A stretch of 64,000 bases of DNA from Klebsiella sp. BIGb0138 (GCF_004342285.1 NZ_SMCV01000013.1:62001-126000); one strand, 5' to 3'; shown: positions 18,985 through 29,482, numbered from the stretch's first letter. A program made the numbers and translations. Notes: a model not told the origin generated them from the letters alone.

Positions 18985-21900
18985 ATGAGTAAATTCCTGG
19001 ACCGGTTTCGCTACTTCAAACAGAAGGGTGAAACCTTTGCCGATGGGCACGGCCAGCTTCTAAAAACCAACCGGGACTGGGAGGATGGATACCGCCAGCG
19101 TTGGCAGCACGACAAAGTTGTGCGCTCCACTCACGGTGTAAACTGCACCGGCTCATGCAGCTGGAAAATTTATGTTAAGAATGGTCTCGTCACCTGGGAA
19201 ACCCAGCAGACGGACTACCCGCGTACGCGCCCGGATATGCCCAATCACGAACCGCGCGGCTGCCCGCGCGGCGCCAGCTACTCCTGGTACCTGTACAGCG
19301 CTAACCGCCTCAAGTATCCGCTGATGCGTAAACGCCTGATGAAAATGTGGCGTGAAGCGAAAGTCCAGCATCGCGATCCGGTTGCCGCATGGGCCTCCAT
19401 TATTGAAGATGCCGATAAAGCCAAAAGCTTTAAGCAGGCGCGTGGCCGCGGCGGCTTCGTGCGTTCTTCCTGGCAGGAAGTCAATGAGCTGATTGCGGCA
19501 TCCAACGTCTATACCGTGAAAACCTATGGCCCGGACCGCGTTGCCGGCTTCTCGCCGATCCCGGCGATGTCGATGGTGTCCTACGCTTCCGGCGCGCGCT
19601 ACCTGTCGCTGATTGGCGGCACCTGCCTGAGCTTCTACGACTGGTATTGCGATCTGCCGCCGGCCTCGCCGATGACCTGGGGCGAGCAGACCGACGTGCC
19701 GGAATCGGCCGACTGGTATAACTCCAGCTACATCATCGCCTGGGGTTCCAACGTCCCGCAAACCCGTACGCCGGACGCCCACTTCTTTACCGAGGTGCGC
19801 TACAAAGGCACCAAAACCGTGGCCGTAACGCCGGATTACGCGGAAATCGCCAAGCTGTGCGATCTGTGGCTGGCGCCGAAGCAGGGGACCGACTCGGCGA
19901 TGGCGCTGGCGATGGGCCACGTGATGCTGCGCGAGTTCCACCTCGACAAACCGAGCCACTATTTTACCGACTACGTACGCCGCTACACCGACATGCCGAT
20001 GCTGGTTATGCTCGAAGAACGTGACGGCTATTATGCCGCCGGCCGCATGGTGCGCGCCGCCGATCTGGTGGATGCGCTGGGCCAGGAGCAGAATCCGGAA
20101 TGGAAAACCGTCGCCTTTGATGAGCAGGGCGCAATGACCGTACCGAACGGGTCGATTGGTTTCCGCTGGGGCGATAAAGGTAAGTGGAACCTCGAGCAGC
20201 GCGACGGTAAAACCGGCGAAGATATCGAGCTGCGTCTGAGCCTGCTGGGCAGCCATGATGATATCGCCAACGTCGGCTTCCCATACTTTGGCGGCGACGG
20301 TAGCGAGCACTTCAATAAGGTCGAGCTGGAAAATGTTCTGCTGCACAAACTGCCGGTCAAACGCCTGCAGCTGGCCGACGGGTCTTCCGCCCTGGTGACC
20401 ACCATTTACGATCTGACCATGGCTAACTACGGCCTGGATCGTGGCCTGGGTGATGAGAACTGCGCCGCCAGCTACGATGATGTGAAAGCCTACACGCCGG
20501 CCTGGGCGGAGCAGATTACCGGCGTTTCCCGCGCCCACATCATCCGTACCGCGCGTGAATTTGCCGATAACGCCGATAAGACCCACGGTCGTTCGATGAT
20601 CATCGTCGGCGCCGGTCTGAACCACTGGTATCACATGGACATGAACTACCGCGGCCTGATCAACATGCTGATCTTCTGCGGCTGCGTGGGGCAGAGCGGC
20701 GGCGGCTGGGCGCACTATGTCGGCCAGGAAAAACTGCGTCCGCAGACCGGCTGGCAGCCGCTGGCGTTTGCCCTTGACTGGCAGCGCCCGGCGCGCCACA
20801 TGAACAGCACCTCCTACTTCTATAACCACTCCAGCCAGTGGCGTTACGAGACCGTGACCGCGCAGGAGCTGCTGTCGCCGATGGCCGATAAATCGCGCTA
20901 CAGCGGCCATATGCTGGACTTCAACGTCCGTGCTGAACGAATGGGCTGGCTGCCGTCTGCGCCGCAGCTGGGGACCAACCCGCTGCGGATTGCACAAGAG
21001 GCGAAGAAAGCGGGCATGAGCGTGGTGGATTACACCGTCAAAGCGCTGAAAGAAGGCGCGATTCGTTTTGCGGCCGAACAGCCGGAGAACGGCAAAAACC
21101 ATCCGCGTAACCTGTTTATCTGGCGCTCCAACCTGCTGGGCTCTTCCGGTAAAGGTCACGAATACATGCTGAAGTACCTGTTGGGTACCGAGCACGGTAT
21201 TCAGGGCAAAGATCTGGGCGAGCAGGGCGGCCTGAAGCCGGAAGAGGTGGAATGGCGCGATAATGGCCTGGAAGGCAAACTGGATCTGGTGGTGACCCTG
21301 GACTTCCGTCTGTCGAGCACCTGCCTCTATTCCGACATCGTGCTGCCGACCGCCACCTGGTATGAAAAAGACGACATGAATACCTCGGATATGCATCCGT
21401 TTATTCATCCGCTGTCTGCTGCCGTAGACCCGGCGTGGGATTCGAAAAGCGACTGGGAAATCTATAAAGACATCGCGAAGAAATTCTCCGAAGTCTGTGT
21501 CGGTCATTTGGGTAAAGAGACCGATGTCGTGACGCTGCCGATTCAGCACGACTCGGCGGCAGAGCTGGCGCAGCCGATGGGCGTTGTCGACTGGAAGAAA
21601 GGCGAATGCGACCTGATCCCAGGGAAAACCGCGCCGCACATCATTCCGGTTGAACGTGACTACCCGGCAACCTGGGAACGCTTTACCTCGATTGGCCCGC
21701 TGCTGGACACCATCGGCAACGGCGGTAAAGGCATCGCCTGGAATACCCAGAGCGAAATGGATCTGCTGCGTAAGCTCAACTACACCAAAGCGGACGGCCC
21801 GGCGAAAGGCCAGCCGATGCTGAATACGGCGATTGATGCCGCCGAGATGATCCTGACCCTGGCGCCGGAAACCAACGGTAAGGTGGCGGTGAAAGCCTGG

Positions 21901-22728
21901 GCGGCGTTGAGCGAGTTTACCGGCCGCGATCACACCCATCTGGCGAAAAACAAAGAAGAGGAAAAAATCCGCTTCCGCGATATTCAGGCTCAGCCGCGCA
22001 AAATCATCTCCAGCCCGACCTGGTCTGGCCTCGAAGATGAGCACGTCTCCTATAACGCCGGTTATACCAACGTACATGAGCTGATCCCGTGGCGCACCCT
22101 GTCCGGTCGCCAGTCGCTGTATCAGGATCACCAGTGGATGCGCGACTTCGGTGAAAGCCTGCTGGTTTACCGTCCGCCGATCGATACCCGTTCGGTGAAA
22201 GCGGTCATGGGCGAGAAGTCCAACGGCAACCCGGAGAAGGCGCTGAACTTCCTGACGCCGCACCAGAAATGGGGGATCCACTCGACCTACAGCGATAACC
22301 TGCTGATGCTGACGCTGTCGCGCGGCGGGCCGATTGTCTGGATGAGCGAAGCCGATGCTAACGATCTGGGGATTGAGGATAACGACTGGATCGAGGTCTT
22401 TAACAGCAACGGCGCCCTGACCGCGCGTGCCGTCGTCAGCCAGCGCGTTCCGGCCGGTATGACCATGATGTACCACGCCCAGGAACGTATCGTGAACCTG
22501 CCGGGATCGGAAATTACCGGCCAGCGCGGCGGGATCCATAACTCGGTCACCCGCATTACGCCGAAACCGACGCATATGATCGGCGGCTATGCGCAGCTGG
22601 CTTACGGCTTTAACTATTACGGCACCGTCGGCTCTAACCGTGATGAGTTCGTGGTGGTGCGGAAGATGAAGAACATTAACTGGTTAGACGGCGAAGGTAA
22701 TGACCAGGTACAGGAGAGCGTAAAATGA
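18985..22728 (+). CDS. narG: NarG, respiratory nitrate reductase alpha subunit
   Basis: The 1247-residue catalytic subunit has the same length as E. coli NarG. His50, Cys54, Cys58 and Cys93 form the FS0 [4Fe-4S] site with its unusual histidine ligand. The remainder is the Mo-bisMGD domain of the DMSO reductase superfamily. It reduces nitrate to nitrite on the cytoplasmic face, anchored through NarI. AGGAG precedes the ATG. The stop overlaps the narH start by four bases. Confidence 0.98.
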   Translation: MSKFLDRFRYFKQKGETFADGHGQLLKTNRDWEDGYRQRWQHDKVVRSTHGVNCTGSCSWKIYVKNGLVTWETQQTDYPRTRPDMPNHEPRGCPRGASYSWYLYSANRLKYPLMRKRLMKMWREAKVQHRDPVAAWASIIEDADKAKSFKQARGRGGFVRSSWQEVNELIAASNVYTVKTYGPDRVAGFSPIPAMSMVSYASGARYLSLIGGTCLSFYDWYCDLPPASPMTWGEQTDVPESADWYNSSYIIAWGSNVPQTRTPDAHFFTEVRYKGTKTVAVTPDYAEIAKLCDLWLAPKQGTDSAMALAMGHVMLREFHLDKPSHYFTDYVRRYTDMPMLVMLEERDGYYAAGRMVRAADLVDALGQEQNPEWKTVAFDEQGAMTVPNGSIGFRWGDKGKWNLEQRDGKTGEDIELRLSLLGSHDDIANVGFPYFGGDGSEHFNKVELENVLLHKLPVKRLQLADGSSALVTTIYDLTMANYGLDRGLGDENCAASYDDVKAYTPAWAEQITGVSRAHIIRTAREFADNADKTHGRSMIIVGAGLNHWYHMDMNYRGLINMLIFCGCVGQSGGGWAHYVGQEKLRPQTGWQPLAFALDWQRPARHMNSTSYFYNHSSQWRYETVTAQELLSPMADKSRYSGHMLDFNVRAERMGWLPSAPQLGTNPLRIAQEAKKAGMSVVDYTVKALKEGAIRFAAEQPENGKNHPRNLFIWRSNLLGSSGKGHEYMLKYLLGTEHGIQGKDLGEQGGLKPEEVEWRDNGLEGKLDLVVTLDFRLSSTCLYSDIVLPTATWYEKDDMNTSDMHPFIHPLSAAVDPAWDSKSDWEIYKDIAKKFSEVCVGHLGKETDVVTLPIQHDSAAELAQPMGVVDWKKGECDLIPGKTAPHIIPVERDYPATWERFTSIGPLLDTIGNGGKGIAWNTQSEMDLLRKLNYTKADGPAKGQPMLNTAIDAAEMILTLAPETNGKVAVKAWAALSEFTGRDHTHLAKNKEEEKIRFRDIQAQPRKIISSPTWSGLEDEHVSYNAGYTNVHELIPWRTLSGRQSLYQDHQWMRDFGESLLVYRPPIDTRSVKAVMGEKSNGNPEKALNFLTPHQKWGIHSTYSDNLLMLTLSRGGPIVWMSEADANDLGIEDNDWIEVFNSNGALTARAVVSQRVPAGMTMMYHAQERIVNLPGSEITGQRGGIHNSVTRITPKPTHMIGGYAQLAYGFNYYGTVGSNRDEFVVVRKMKNINWLDGEGNDQVQESVK

Positions 22729-24260
22729 AAATTCGTTCACAAGTCGGCATGGTGCTGAATCTCGATAAATGCATCGGCTGTCACACCTGCTCAGTCACCT
22801 GTAAAAACGTCTGGACCAGTCGTGAAGGGATGGAATACGCCTGGTTCAACAACGTTGAAAGTAAGCCCGGCGTGGGGTTCCCGAACGACTGGGAAAACCA
22901 GCAAAAATGGAAGGGCGGCTGGATCCGTAAAATCAACGGCAAGCTGCAGCCGCGCATGGGGAACCGGGCGATGCTGCTGGGTAAAATCTTCGCCAACCCG
23001 CATCTGCCGGGGATCGATGATTACTACGAGCCGTTTGACTACGACTACCAGAACCTGCACACCGCGCCGGAAAGCAAGCATCAGCCGATCGCCCGTCCGC
23101 GATCGCTGATCACCGGCCAGCGCATGAATAAGATCACCAGCGGTCCGAACTGGGAAGAGATTCTGGGCGGCGAGTTTGAAAAACGCGCCAAAGACCAGAA
23201 CTTCGAAAACATGCAGAAAGCGATGTACGGCCAGTTCGAAAACACCTTCATGATGTATCTGCCGCGGCTGTGTGAACATTGCCTGAACCCGGCGTGTGTC
23301 GCCACCTGCCCAAGCGGGGCGATCTACAAGCGGGAAGAAGACGGGATCGTCCTGATTGACCAGGATAAGTGCCGCGGCTGGCGGATGTGTATTACCGGCT
23401 GTCCGTACAAAAAGATCTACTTCAACTGGAAGAGCGGCAAGTCCGAGAAGTGCATTTTCTGCTACCCGCGCATCGAGTCCGGGATGCCGACCGTCTGCTC
23501 TGAAACCTGCGTCGGTCGTATTCGTTACCTCGGCGTCCTGCTGTATGACGCGGATGCGATTGAACATGCGGCAAGTACCGAAAATGAGAAAGACCTGTAC
23601 CAGCGTCAGCTGGATGTGTTCCTTGACCCGCATGATCCGAAAGTTATCGAGCAGGCGCTGAAAGACGGCGTTCCGCAGGGGGTTATCGAAGCCGCCCAGC
23701 AGTCGCCGGTTTACAAAATGGCGATGGACTGGAAGCTGGCGCTGCCGCTGCACCCGGAATACCGCACGCTGCCGATGGTCTGGTATGTGCCGCCGCTGTC
23801 ACCGATTCAGTCGGCCGCGGATGCCGGGGAACTGGGGAGCAACGGGATCCTGCCGGACGTGGAAAGCCTGCGTATTCCGGTACAGTACCTGGCGAACCTG
23901 CTGACCGCAGGGGATACCCAGCCGGTACTGCTGGCGCTGAAACGTATGCTGGCGATGCGTCACTTTAAGCGTGCGGAAACCGTTGATGGCGTCGTGGATA
24001 CCCGCGCGCTGGAGGAGGTCGGTCTGACCGAAGCCCAGGCGCAGGAGATGTACCGCTACCTGGCGATTGCCAACTACGAAGATCGTTTCGTGGTACCGAG
24101 CAGCCATCGCGAACAGGCCCGCGACGCCTTCCCGGAAAAAAGCGGTTGCGGCTTTACCTTTGGCGATGGGTGCCACGGGTCGGATAGCCAGTTCAACCTG
24201 TTCAACAGCCGTCGTATCGATGCTATCGACGTCACCAGCAAAACGGAGCCGCACCCATGA
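22725..24260 (+). CDS. narH: NarH, respiratory nitrate reductase beta subunit
   Basis: The 511-residue iron-sulfur subunit carries four cysteine clusters. The first is CIGCHTCSVTC at residues 16-26. In the segment CRGWRMCITGC a tryptophan replaces one cysteine, the known signature of the [3Fe-4S] centre. It passes electrons from NarI haem to NarG. It is translationally coupled on both sides (overlaps with narG and narJ). Confidence 0.98.
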   Translation: MKIRSQVGMVLNLDKCIGCHTCSVTCKNVWTSREGMEYAWFNNVESKPGVGFPNDWENQQKWKGGWIRKINGKLQPRMGNRAMLLGKIFANPHLPGIDDYYEPFDYDYQNLHTAPESKHQPIARPRSLITGQRMNKITSGPNWEEILGGEFEKRAKDQNFENMQKAMYGQFENTFMMYLPRLCEHCLNPACVATCPSGAIYKREEDGIVLIDQDKCRGWRMCITGCPYKKIYFNWKSGKSEKCIFCYPRIESGMPTVCSETCVGRIRYLGVLLYDADAIEHAASTENEKDLYQRQLDVFLDPHDPKVIEQALKDGVPQGVIEAAQQSPVYKMAMDWKLALPLHPEYRTLPMVWYVPPLSPIQSAADAGELGSNGILPDVESLRIPVQYLANLLTAGDTQPVLLALKRMLAMRHFKRAETVDGVVDTRALEEVGLTEAQAQEMYRYLAIANYEDRFVVPSSHREQARDAFPEKSGCGFTFGDGCHGSDSQFNLFNSRRIDAIDVTSKTEPHP

Positions 24261-24967
24261 TTGAACTCGTCATCGTGTCGCGCCTGCTTGAGTATCCTGA
24301 TGCTGCCTTATGGCAGCATCAACAGGAGATGTTCGAGGCGCTGGCAACATCGGAAAGGCTGAGCAAAGAAGATGCCCAGAGCCTGGGCGTTTTCCTGCGC
24401 GATTTGACCGCTCTGGACATTCTCGACGCCCAGTCATCCTACAGCGAACTGTTCGATCGCGGACGCGCCACCTCGCTGCTGCTGTTTGAACACGTCCACG
24501 GTGAATCTCGCGATCGCGGCCAGGCGATGGTGGATCTGATGGCGCAATACCAGCGCCACGGTTTAGAACTCGACAGCCGCGAACTGCCGGACCATCTGCC
24601 GCTGTATCTGGAATATCTGGCGCAGCTGCCGGAGGGCGAAGCCATCGCCGGGCTGCAGGATGTGGCGCCGATCCTCGGTCTGCTCAGCGCGCGTTTGCAG
24701 CAGCGTGCCAGCCGCTATGCGGTGCTGTTTGAGCTGCTGCTGAAGCTGGCGAGGACGCAGGTCGACAGCCAGAAAGTGGCGGAAAAAATCGCCGACGAGG
24801 TCCGCGACGATACGCCGCAGGCGCTGGATGCGGTGTGGGAAGAAGAACAGGTGAAATTCTTTGCCGATAAGGGCTGCGGCGAGTCAGAAATCGCCGCTCA
24901 CCAGCGTCGTTTTGCCGGAGCCGTTGCCCCGCAATATTTAGATATCTCTAACGGAGGACAGCAATAA
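24257..24967 (+). CDS. narJ: NarJ, nitrate reductase assembly chaperone
   Basis: The 236-residue all-helical protein of the TorD/NarJ family binds apo-NarG and is needed for molybdenum cofactor insertion and for haem loading of NarI; it is not part of the final enzyme. Its start overlaps the narH stop (ATGA), and its stop overlaps the narI start by one base. Confidence 0.97.
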   Translation: MIELVIVSRLLEYPDAALWQHQQEMFEALATSERLSKEDAQSLGVFLRDLTALDILDAQSSYSELFDRGRATSLLLFEHVHGESRDRGQAMVDLMAQYQRHGLELDSRELPDHLPLYLEYLAQLPEGEAIAGLQDVAPILGLLSARLQQRASRYAVLFELLLKLARTQVDSQKVAEKIADEVRDDTPQALDAVWEEEQVKFFADKGCGESEIAAHQRRFAGAVAPQYLDISNGGQQ

Positions 24968-25644
24968 TGCACTTCCTGAATATGTTCTTCTTTGACATCT
25001 ATCCGTACATTGCCGGGTCGGTGTTCCTGATTGGCAGCTGGCTGCGGTATGACTACGGCCAGTATACCTGGCGCGCGGCCTCCAGCCAGATGCTGGACCG
25101 CAAAGGGATGAACCTGGCGTCTAATCTGTTCCACATCGGGATTTTGGGTATTTTCGCCGGCCACTTCCTTGGGATGCTGACGCCGCACTGGATGTATGAA
25201 TCGTTCCTGCCGATCGATGTTAAGCAGAAGATGGCGATGTTTGCCGGCGGCGCCTGCGGCGTGATGACGCTGGTGGGCGGTTTGCTGCTGCTGAAACGCC
25301 GTCTGTTCAGCCCGCGCGTTCGCGCAACGACCACCGGCGCGGATATCCTGATCCTCTCTCTGCTGATGGTGCAGTGTGCGCTGGGCCTGTTGACGATTCC
25401 GTTCTCTGCCCAGCATATGGACGGCAGTGAAATGATGAAACTTGTCGGCTGGGCGCAATCTGTGGTGACCTTCCACGGCGGGGCGTCGCAGCATCTGGAT
25501 GGCGTGGCGTTTATCTTCCGCGTGCACCTGGTGCTGGGGATGACGCTGTTTCTGTTGTTCCCGTTCTCCCGCCTGGTCCACATCTGGAGCGCGCCGGTAG
25601 AATACCTGACGCGTAAATACCAGATTGCGCGCGCCCGCCGCTAA
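24967..25644 (+). CDS. narI: NarI, respiratory nitrate reductase gamma subunit (cytochrome b)
   Basis: The 225-residue membrane subunit has five predicted helices and the haem ligands His56, His66, His187 and His205 in the positions known from E. coli NarI. It oxidises quinol and anchors NarGH. GGAGGA precedes the ATG. A terminator follows 20 bp after the stop. Confidence 0.98.
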   Translation: MHFLNMFFFDIYPYIAGSVFLIGSWLRYDYGQYTWRAASSQMLDRKGMNLASNLFHIGILGIFAGHFLGMLTPHWMYESFLPIDVKQKMAMFAGGACGVMTLVGGLLLLKRRLFSPRVRATTTGADILILSLLMVQCALGLLTIPFSAQHMDGSEMMKLVGWAQSVVTFHGGASQHLDGVAFIFRVHLVLGMTLFLLFPFSRLVHIWSAPVEYLTRKYQIARARR

Positions 25645-25663
25645 TGGTGCCGCTTGCAGGCGA

Positions 25664-26560
25664 TCAAACCCCGCTACGGCGGGGTTTTTTGTGACTTAAC
25701 GAGAGCGTTTCCCCCCAGCCCAGGTTATTTCCCGCCGCCGCCAACAGGATCAACGCGCCGCCGGCGAACTGCACCGGCGCCAGCGCATGGTCAAAGAGCA
25801 GATAATCGACGACAATCGCCACTATCGGATAGATAAATGAGAGCGAGCCGGTCACGGGCGTGGGGAGTTTCTGAATCGCGCTATACAGCAGCTGGTACAT
25901 GATACCGGTATGGACCACGCCGAGAATCAACAGATAGTGCCAGGGGAAGGCGGTAGAAAAATCCGGGACGTGCGCTAGCGGCAGCAGCATTATCGTCCCG
26001 ACGACCACCTGAATAAAGGCAATATGCTGCGGTGGAAGAGGGTGCAGCTTCCGGGTGATTATCGCCGTCAACGCATAGAAAAAGGCGGCGCCGAGGGCTA
26101 AAACAATCCCCGCCAGCAGCTGAGCGCCGTGCGGCTGCGCCAGCTCGCTCGACAACAGAACCACCACGCCGATAAACGCTAACCCCAGCCACGCCCATTT
26201 GATTGGCTTGACCCGTTCGCCAGTTAATATGCCCATTAATACCAGCATAAACGGCTGCGTGTTGTAGACCACGGTAGCCATGCCGATGGAGATGCGCGCG
26301 TAGGCCGCAAACAGCAGCAGCCAGTTGATGACCAGGGCCATCCCGCCCAGTACCGCCAGCAGCAACGTCAGGCGGGTTAACGGGGGGAAAGGCCGCCGGC
26401 CGAGAGAGATAAAGCCGAATAAACTCAGGGCGCCAATCAGGCAGCGCCAGAATACCACATCGATAACCGGCAAACCGGAAAGTAAGACGAATACGCCAAC
26501 CGAACCGGAAATGATCATCGCCAGGCTCATTTGCCAGACGCCTGTCAGCTTGTGTGTCAT
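25664..26560 (-). CDS. EamA-family drug/metabolite exporter
   Basis: The 298-residue protein has about ten hydrophobic segments in two EamA repeats, typical of the DMT transporter superfamily, which exports small metabolites such as amino acids. The substrate cannot be told. GGAGGGGG precedes the ATG at 26560. It is divergent from an Lrp/AsnC regulator 108 bp away, which probably controls it, as is common for amino-acid exporters. Its last codons are read through the narI terminator hairpin. The gene is missing from the same place in E. coli. Confidence 0.85.
   Translation of the reverse strand: MTHKLTGVWQMSLAMIISGSVGVFVLLSGLPVIDVVFWRCLIGALSLFGFISLGRRPFPPLTRLTLLLAVLGGMALVINWLLLFAAYARISIGMATVVYNTQPFMLVLMGILTGERVKPIKWAWLGLAFIGVVVLLSSELAQPHGAQLLAGIVLALGAAFFYALTAIITRKLHPLPPQHIAFIQVVVGTIMLLPLAHVPDFSTAFPWHYLLILGVVHTGIMYQLLYSAIQKLPTPVTGSLSFIYPIVAIVVDYLLFDHALAPVQFAGGALILLAAAGNNLGWGETLSLSHKKPRRSGV
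25665..25690. terminator. Terminator after narI, probably bidirectional
   Basis: ACCCCGC-TAC-GGCGGGGT forms a stem with A residues before and TTTTTT after it. It lies between the converging narI and exporter genes and overlaps the last codons of the exporter. Confidence 0.9.
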
Positions 26561-26668
26561 TTTTCCCCCTCCAGTGTTATGCCGATATTGTCGTTAATCA
26601 GATGACAGGTTTAAATGCATGATCTAAGGTAAAGTGGCTATATTGCTTTTATTTATAAGGTAAAGAGG

Positions 26669-27112
26669 ATGGAATGCTTAATTGACAATATCGACCGCGC
26701 CATTCTGGCCTGTCTGACGGAAGACGCGCGGATTTCGCTCAAGGTGCTGAGCGCGCGGGTGGGATTGAGCTCTCCGGGTACCGCCGAGCGGGTGAAACGG
26801 CTGGAGGAACGTGGGGTCATTCAGGGATACGGCGCCCGGGTTAATCTGGCGGCGCTGGGCTATACCCTGCAGGCGCTGGTGCGCGTCAAACCCTTGCCGG
26901 GACTGCTGCAGAAGGTCGATAAATATATTCAGGCGCTGCCGGAATGCATTGAATGTGACAAGGTCACGGGGGAGGATTGCTTCGTGATGCGGCTGGTGGT
27001 GCGCGATATCGCCCAGCTCGATACGCTGCTGGATGGTCTGGCGGAACATGCCCAGTGTAATACCTCGGTGGTCAAAAGCTCGCCGGTAGCGCGGCGCCTG
27101 CCGCCGATGTAA
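26669..27112 (+). CDS. Lrp/AsnC-family transcription regulator
   Basis: The 147-residue protein has an N-terminal helix-turn-helix (DNIDRAILACL, then LSARVGLSSPGTAERVKRLEE) and a C-terminal ligand-binding RAM domain with the core DKVTGEDCF. It matches the Lrp/AsnC family, which senses amino acids. The likely target is the divergent exporter. The start at 26669 follows an AAGG. The exact ortholog is not recognised. Confidence 0.88.
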   Translation: MECLIDNIDRAILACLTEDARISLKVLSARVGLSSPGTAERVKRLEERGVIQGYGARVNLAALGYTLQALVRVKPLPGLLQKVDKYIQALPECIECDKVTGEDCFVMRLVVRDIAQLDTLLDGLAEHAQCNTSVVKSSPVARRLPPM

Positions 27113-27115
27113 CTG

Positions 27116-27151
27116 CCCCGGATGGCGGCGTAAACGCCTTATCCGGGCTAC
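27116..27151. repeat. REP element
   Basis: A palindromic unit with GGATGGCGGCGTAAACGCC and TTATCCGGGCTA matches the enterobacterial REP (repetitive extragenic palindrome) consensus. It lies between the Lrp gene and the end of the tyrosine tRNA transcript. Confidence 0.85.
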
Positions 27152-27152
27152 C

Positions 27153-27595
27153 CCTGGTCGAAGCTTCTCATCCTTCCCTGTATGGGCAGAGTATAAGATG
27201 GCGGAATTTTTGAGGAATAATAGGTAATCAAAAAAGGATGGTGGTGGGGGAAGGATTATTCGGAGCTGAAGCTCCTCACCCTTCGGGCCGTTGCCTGCGG
27301 CAACGTTCTCTCGCTGTTGCTCGAGCCGAACCCGGTCGAAGCTTCTCATCCTTCCCCGTATGGGCAGAATATAAGATGGCGGAATTTTTGGGGAGTAACG
27401 GGTAATCAAAAAAGGATGGTGGTGGGGGAAGGATTATTCGGAGCTAAAGCTCCTCACCCTTCGGGCCGTTGCCTGCGGCAACGTTCTCTCGCTGTCGCTC
27501 GAGCCGAACCCTGGTCGAAGCTTCTCATCCTTCCCCGTATGGGCAGAGTATAAGATGGCGGAATTTTTGGGGAGTAACGGGTAATCAAAAAAGGA
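27153..27595 (-). repeat. rtT-like tandem repeats downstream of the tRNA-Tyr genes
   Basis: On the minus strand the second tRNA-Tyr is followed by units of 179 and 178 bp (27417-27595 and 27239-27416) and a partial third unit (27153-27238). Each begins after a copy of the tRNA 3' end, whose complement starts TGGTGGTGGGGGAAGGATT at 27596, 27417 and 27239. This is the same architecture as the E. coli tyrT operon, whose repeats are released as rtT RNA. The E. coli Tpr reading frame is not claimed here. Confidence 0.88.
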
Positions 27596-27680
<85 letters not shown>

Positions 27681-27719
27681 AGGGGTAGAATCAAATTGTA
27701 GGTCATTCAGTAAAATGAA

Positions 27720-27894
27720 TGGTGGTGGGGGAAGGATTATTCGTCGCTTCGCTCCTCACCCTTCGGGACGTTGCCGGTGGCAACGTTCTCTCGCTGTCGC
27801 TCGAGTCGAACCTTAAGCGAAGGTTCTTACCCTTCCCGATATGTGCAAATATCATTAACACTCATCGGGGTAACCACCGTGCAGTGGTAAATAA
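27720..27894 (-). repeat. Partial rtT-type unit in the spacer between the tRNA-Tyr genes
   Basis: The 214-bp spacer carries another tRNA 3'-end copy at 27720 and a diverged version of the downstream repeat (shared CTCACCCTTCGG, GCAACGTTCTCTCGCTGTCG). It suggests the array and spacer arose by the same duplication. Confidence 0.7.
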
Positions 27895-27979
<85 letters not shown>

Positions 27980-28029
27980 ACGGGGCAATGCTTCGTACTG
28001 GCCTGCTTCCTTCTGGGGAAGCGGGGCGC

Positions 28030-28057
28030 ATCATATCAAATGACGCGCCCCTGTAAA
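28030..28057 (-). promoter_or_regulatory. tyrT promoter
   Basis: On the minus strand, TTTACA and TATGAT are 16 bp apart, followed by the GC-rich discriminator GCGCCCC that makes stable-RNA promoters subject to stringent control. It is nearly the same as the classic E. coli tyrT promoter. Confidence 0.9.
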
Positions 28058-28138
28058 GCATTCAGTTGATAAAAATAAACTGGTTGCCTGAATTTTACGC
28101 GTAAAGGCGTAAACCTAACCAGTTCATTTCTCTATCGA

Positions 28139-28981
28139 TTAAAGAATAATCGTCCGGTTGCCGTAGACGAATACCCGCTGGGCGAGGACCTGATACAGCG
28201 CGCGGCTCAGTACATTTTTCTCAACGTCACGACCCGCCCGCATCATATCTTCCGCGGTGTAGGTGTGATCGACATGAATCACATCCTGCATAATGATCGG
28301 ACCTTCATCCAGGTTATCGTTAACGTAGTGGGCGGTCGCACCGATAATCTTTACGCCGCGTTCGTAGGCCTGATGATAAGGGCGGGCGCCAATAAAGGCC
28401 GGCAGGAATGAGTGGTGAATATTGATGATTTGATTCGGGAAGCGGGAAACAAACTCCGGCGTCAGCACGCGCATGTACTTCGCCAGTACCACATAATCCG
28501 GCGTATAGGATTCAATCGCATCGGCCATCTGTTTATCGTGCTCTTCGCGCGTTAACCCTTCGTGACTGACCAGCTGGAACGGAATATCAAAACGCTCAAC
28601 CAGCGAACGCAGCGTTTCATGGTTGCCGATGACGGCAGCAATCTCGACATCCAGGCCGCCGTAGTTGGCTTTCATCAGCAGATCGCCAAGGCAGTGCGCT
28701 TCTTTCGTCACCAGAATAACCACCCGACGGCGACCGGCTGGCGTCAGTTCGCGAATGGAACCCTCGGGGAGGGCGCTATCAAGGTCGGCCAGCAGGATGG
28801 CGTCATTGAAAATACCTTCGAGCTCGGTACGCATAAAGAAGCGGCCGGTTCGATGGTCGACGAACTCGTTGTTTTGCACAATATTCAGTTCGTGCTTGTA
28901 ACAAATATTGGTGATACGCGCGATGAGTCCTTTTTGGTCAGGGCAAATGGTGCGTAGTACTTTACGTTGTAATGAATGCAT
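28139..28981 (-). CDS. purU: PurU, formyltetrahydrofolate deformylase
   Basis: The 280-residue enzyme hydrolyses 10-formyltetrahydrofolate to formate and tetrahydrofolate, supplying formate to PurT in purine synthesis. It has an N-terminal ACT regulatory domain (LRTICPDQKGLIARITNIC) and a formyltransferase-fold catalytic domain with the HHSFLPAFIGARPYHQA motif and Asp in NDNLDEGPII. It keeps the E. coli position next to ychJ and tyrT. Confidence 0.97.
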   Translation of the reverse strand: MHSLQRKVLRTICPDQKGLIARITNICYKHELNIVQNNEFVDHRTGRFFMRTELEGIFNDAILLADLDSALPEGSIRELTPAGRRRVVILVTKEAHCLGDLLMKANYGGLDVEIAAVIGNHETLRSLVERFDIPFQLVSHEGLTREEHDKQMADAIESYTPDYVVLAKYMRVLTPEFVSRFPNQIINIHHSFLPAFIGARPYHQAYERGVKIIGATAHYVNDNLDEGPIIMQDVIHVDHTYTAEDMMRAGRDVEKNVLSRALYQVLAQRVFVYGNRTIIL

Positions 28982-29023
28982 CGCGAGGAAAATCCTGTAG
29001 TGTTTGCAGTTGCTGGCGCCGTT

Positions 29024-29482
29024 TTATTGGCCGCAGCATTTTTTAAATTTTTTACCTGAGCCGCAAGGGCAGGGGTCGTTACGACCGATTGTCGGTCGCG
29101 TGCCGTCGATATAGTACCACCGTCCGTTTTCTTTTAAGAATCTGGAACGTTCAATAATCACGCCGGGGCGGTTATCGTCGCTAAATCGCGCGACGAAACC
29201 GACAAAGCCCTCGTCTGGATGGCTGCCCGTATCGGCGGCAAATACGGTTAAGCCTTGCCATTGCGTTTTCACGAAACCCTTTTCCAGATCGGCACGAAAC
29301 TGCTGCGCCTGGCAAGAGGGGTGCCAGGTTTTGATCAGGTAATCGGCGTCTTTCATGACAAACGCGCTGTAGCGGGAGCGCATCAGGTGTGACGGATCCG
29401 GCGCAAGCAGCGAGCCGTTCAGATATCGCTGGCAACATGAGCTATACTCCAGAGCGCTGCCACAGGGGCATAATGGCGACAA
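29024..29482 (-). CDS. ychJ: YchJ, SEC-C zinc-motif protein
   Basis: The protein matches E. coli YchJ, a conserved cytosolic protein of unknown function with SEC-C cysteine motifs near both ends (CPCGS at the start, [16 protein letters not shown] at the end). I chose TTG at 29482 as start: GGAGG lies five bases before it, and it gives 152 residues, equal to E. coli YchJ. An ATG at 29494 would add four residues but has no good site. Confidence 0.88.
   Translation of the reverse strand: MSPLCPCGSALEYSSCCQRYLNGSLLAPDPSHLMRSRYSAFVMKDADYLIKTWHPSCQAQQFRADLEKGFVKTQWQGLTVFAADTGSHPDEGFVGFVARFSDDNRPGVIIERSRFLKENGRWYYIDGTRPTIGRNDPCPCGSGKKFKKCCGQ

Noticed and set aside
19153-22575. 1140-codon open frame on the minus strand
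   Set aside because: It lies wholly antisense to narG, whose GC-rich third positions create long shadow frames. It has no family signature or start signals.
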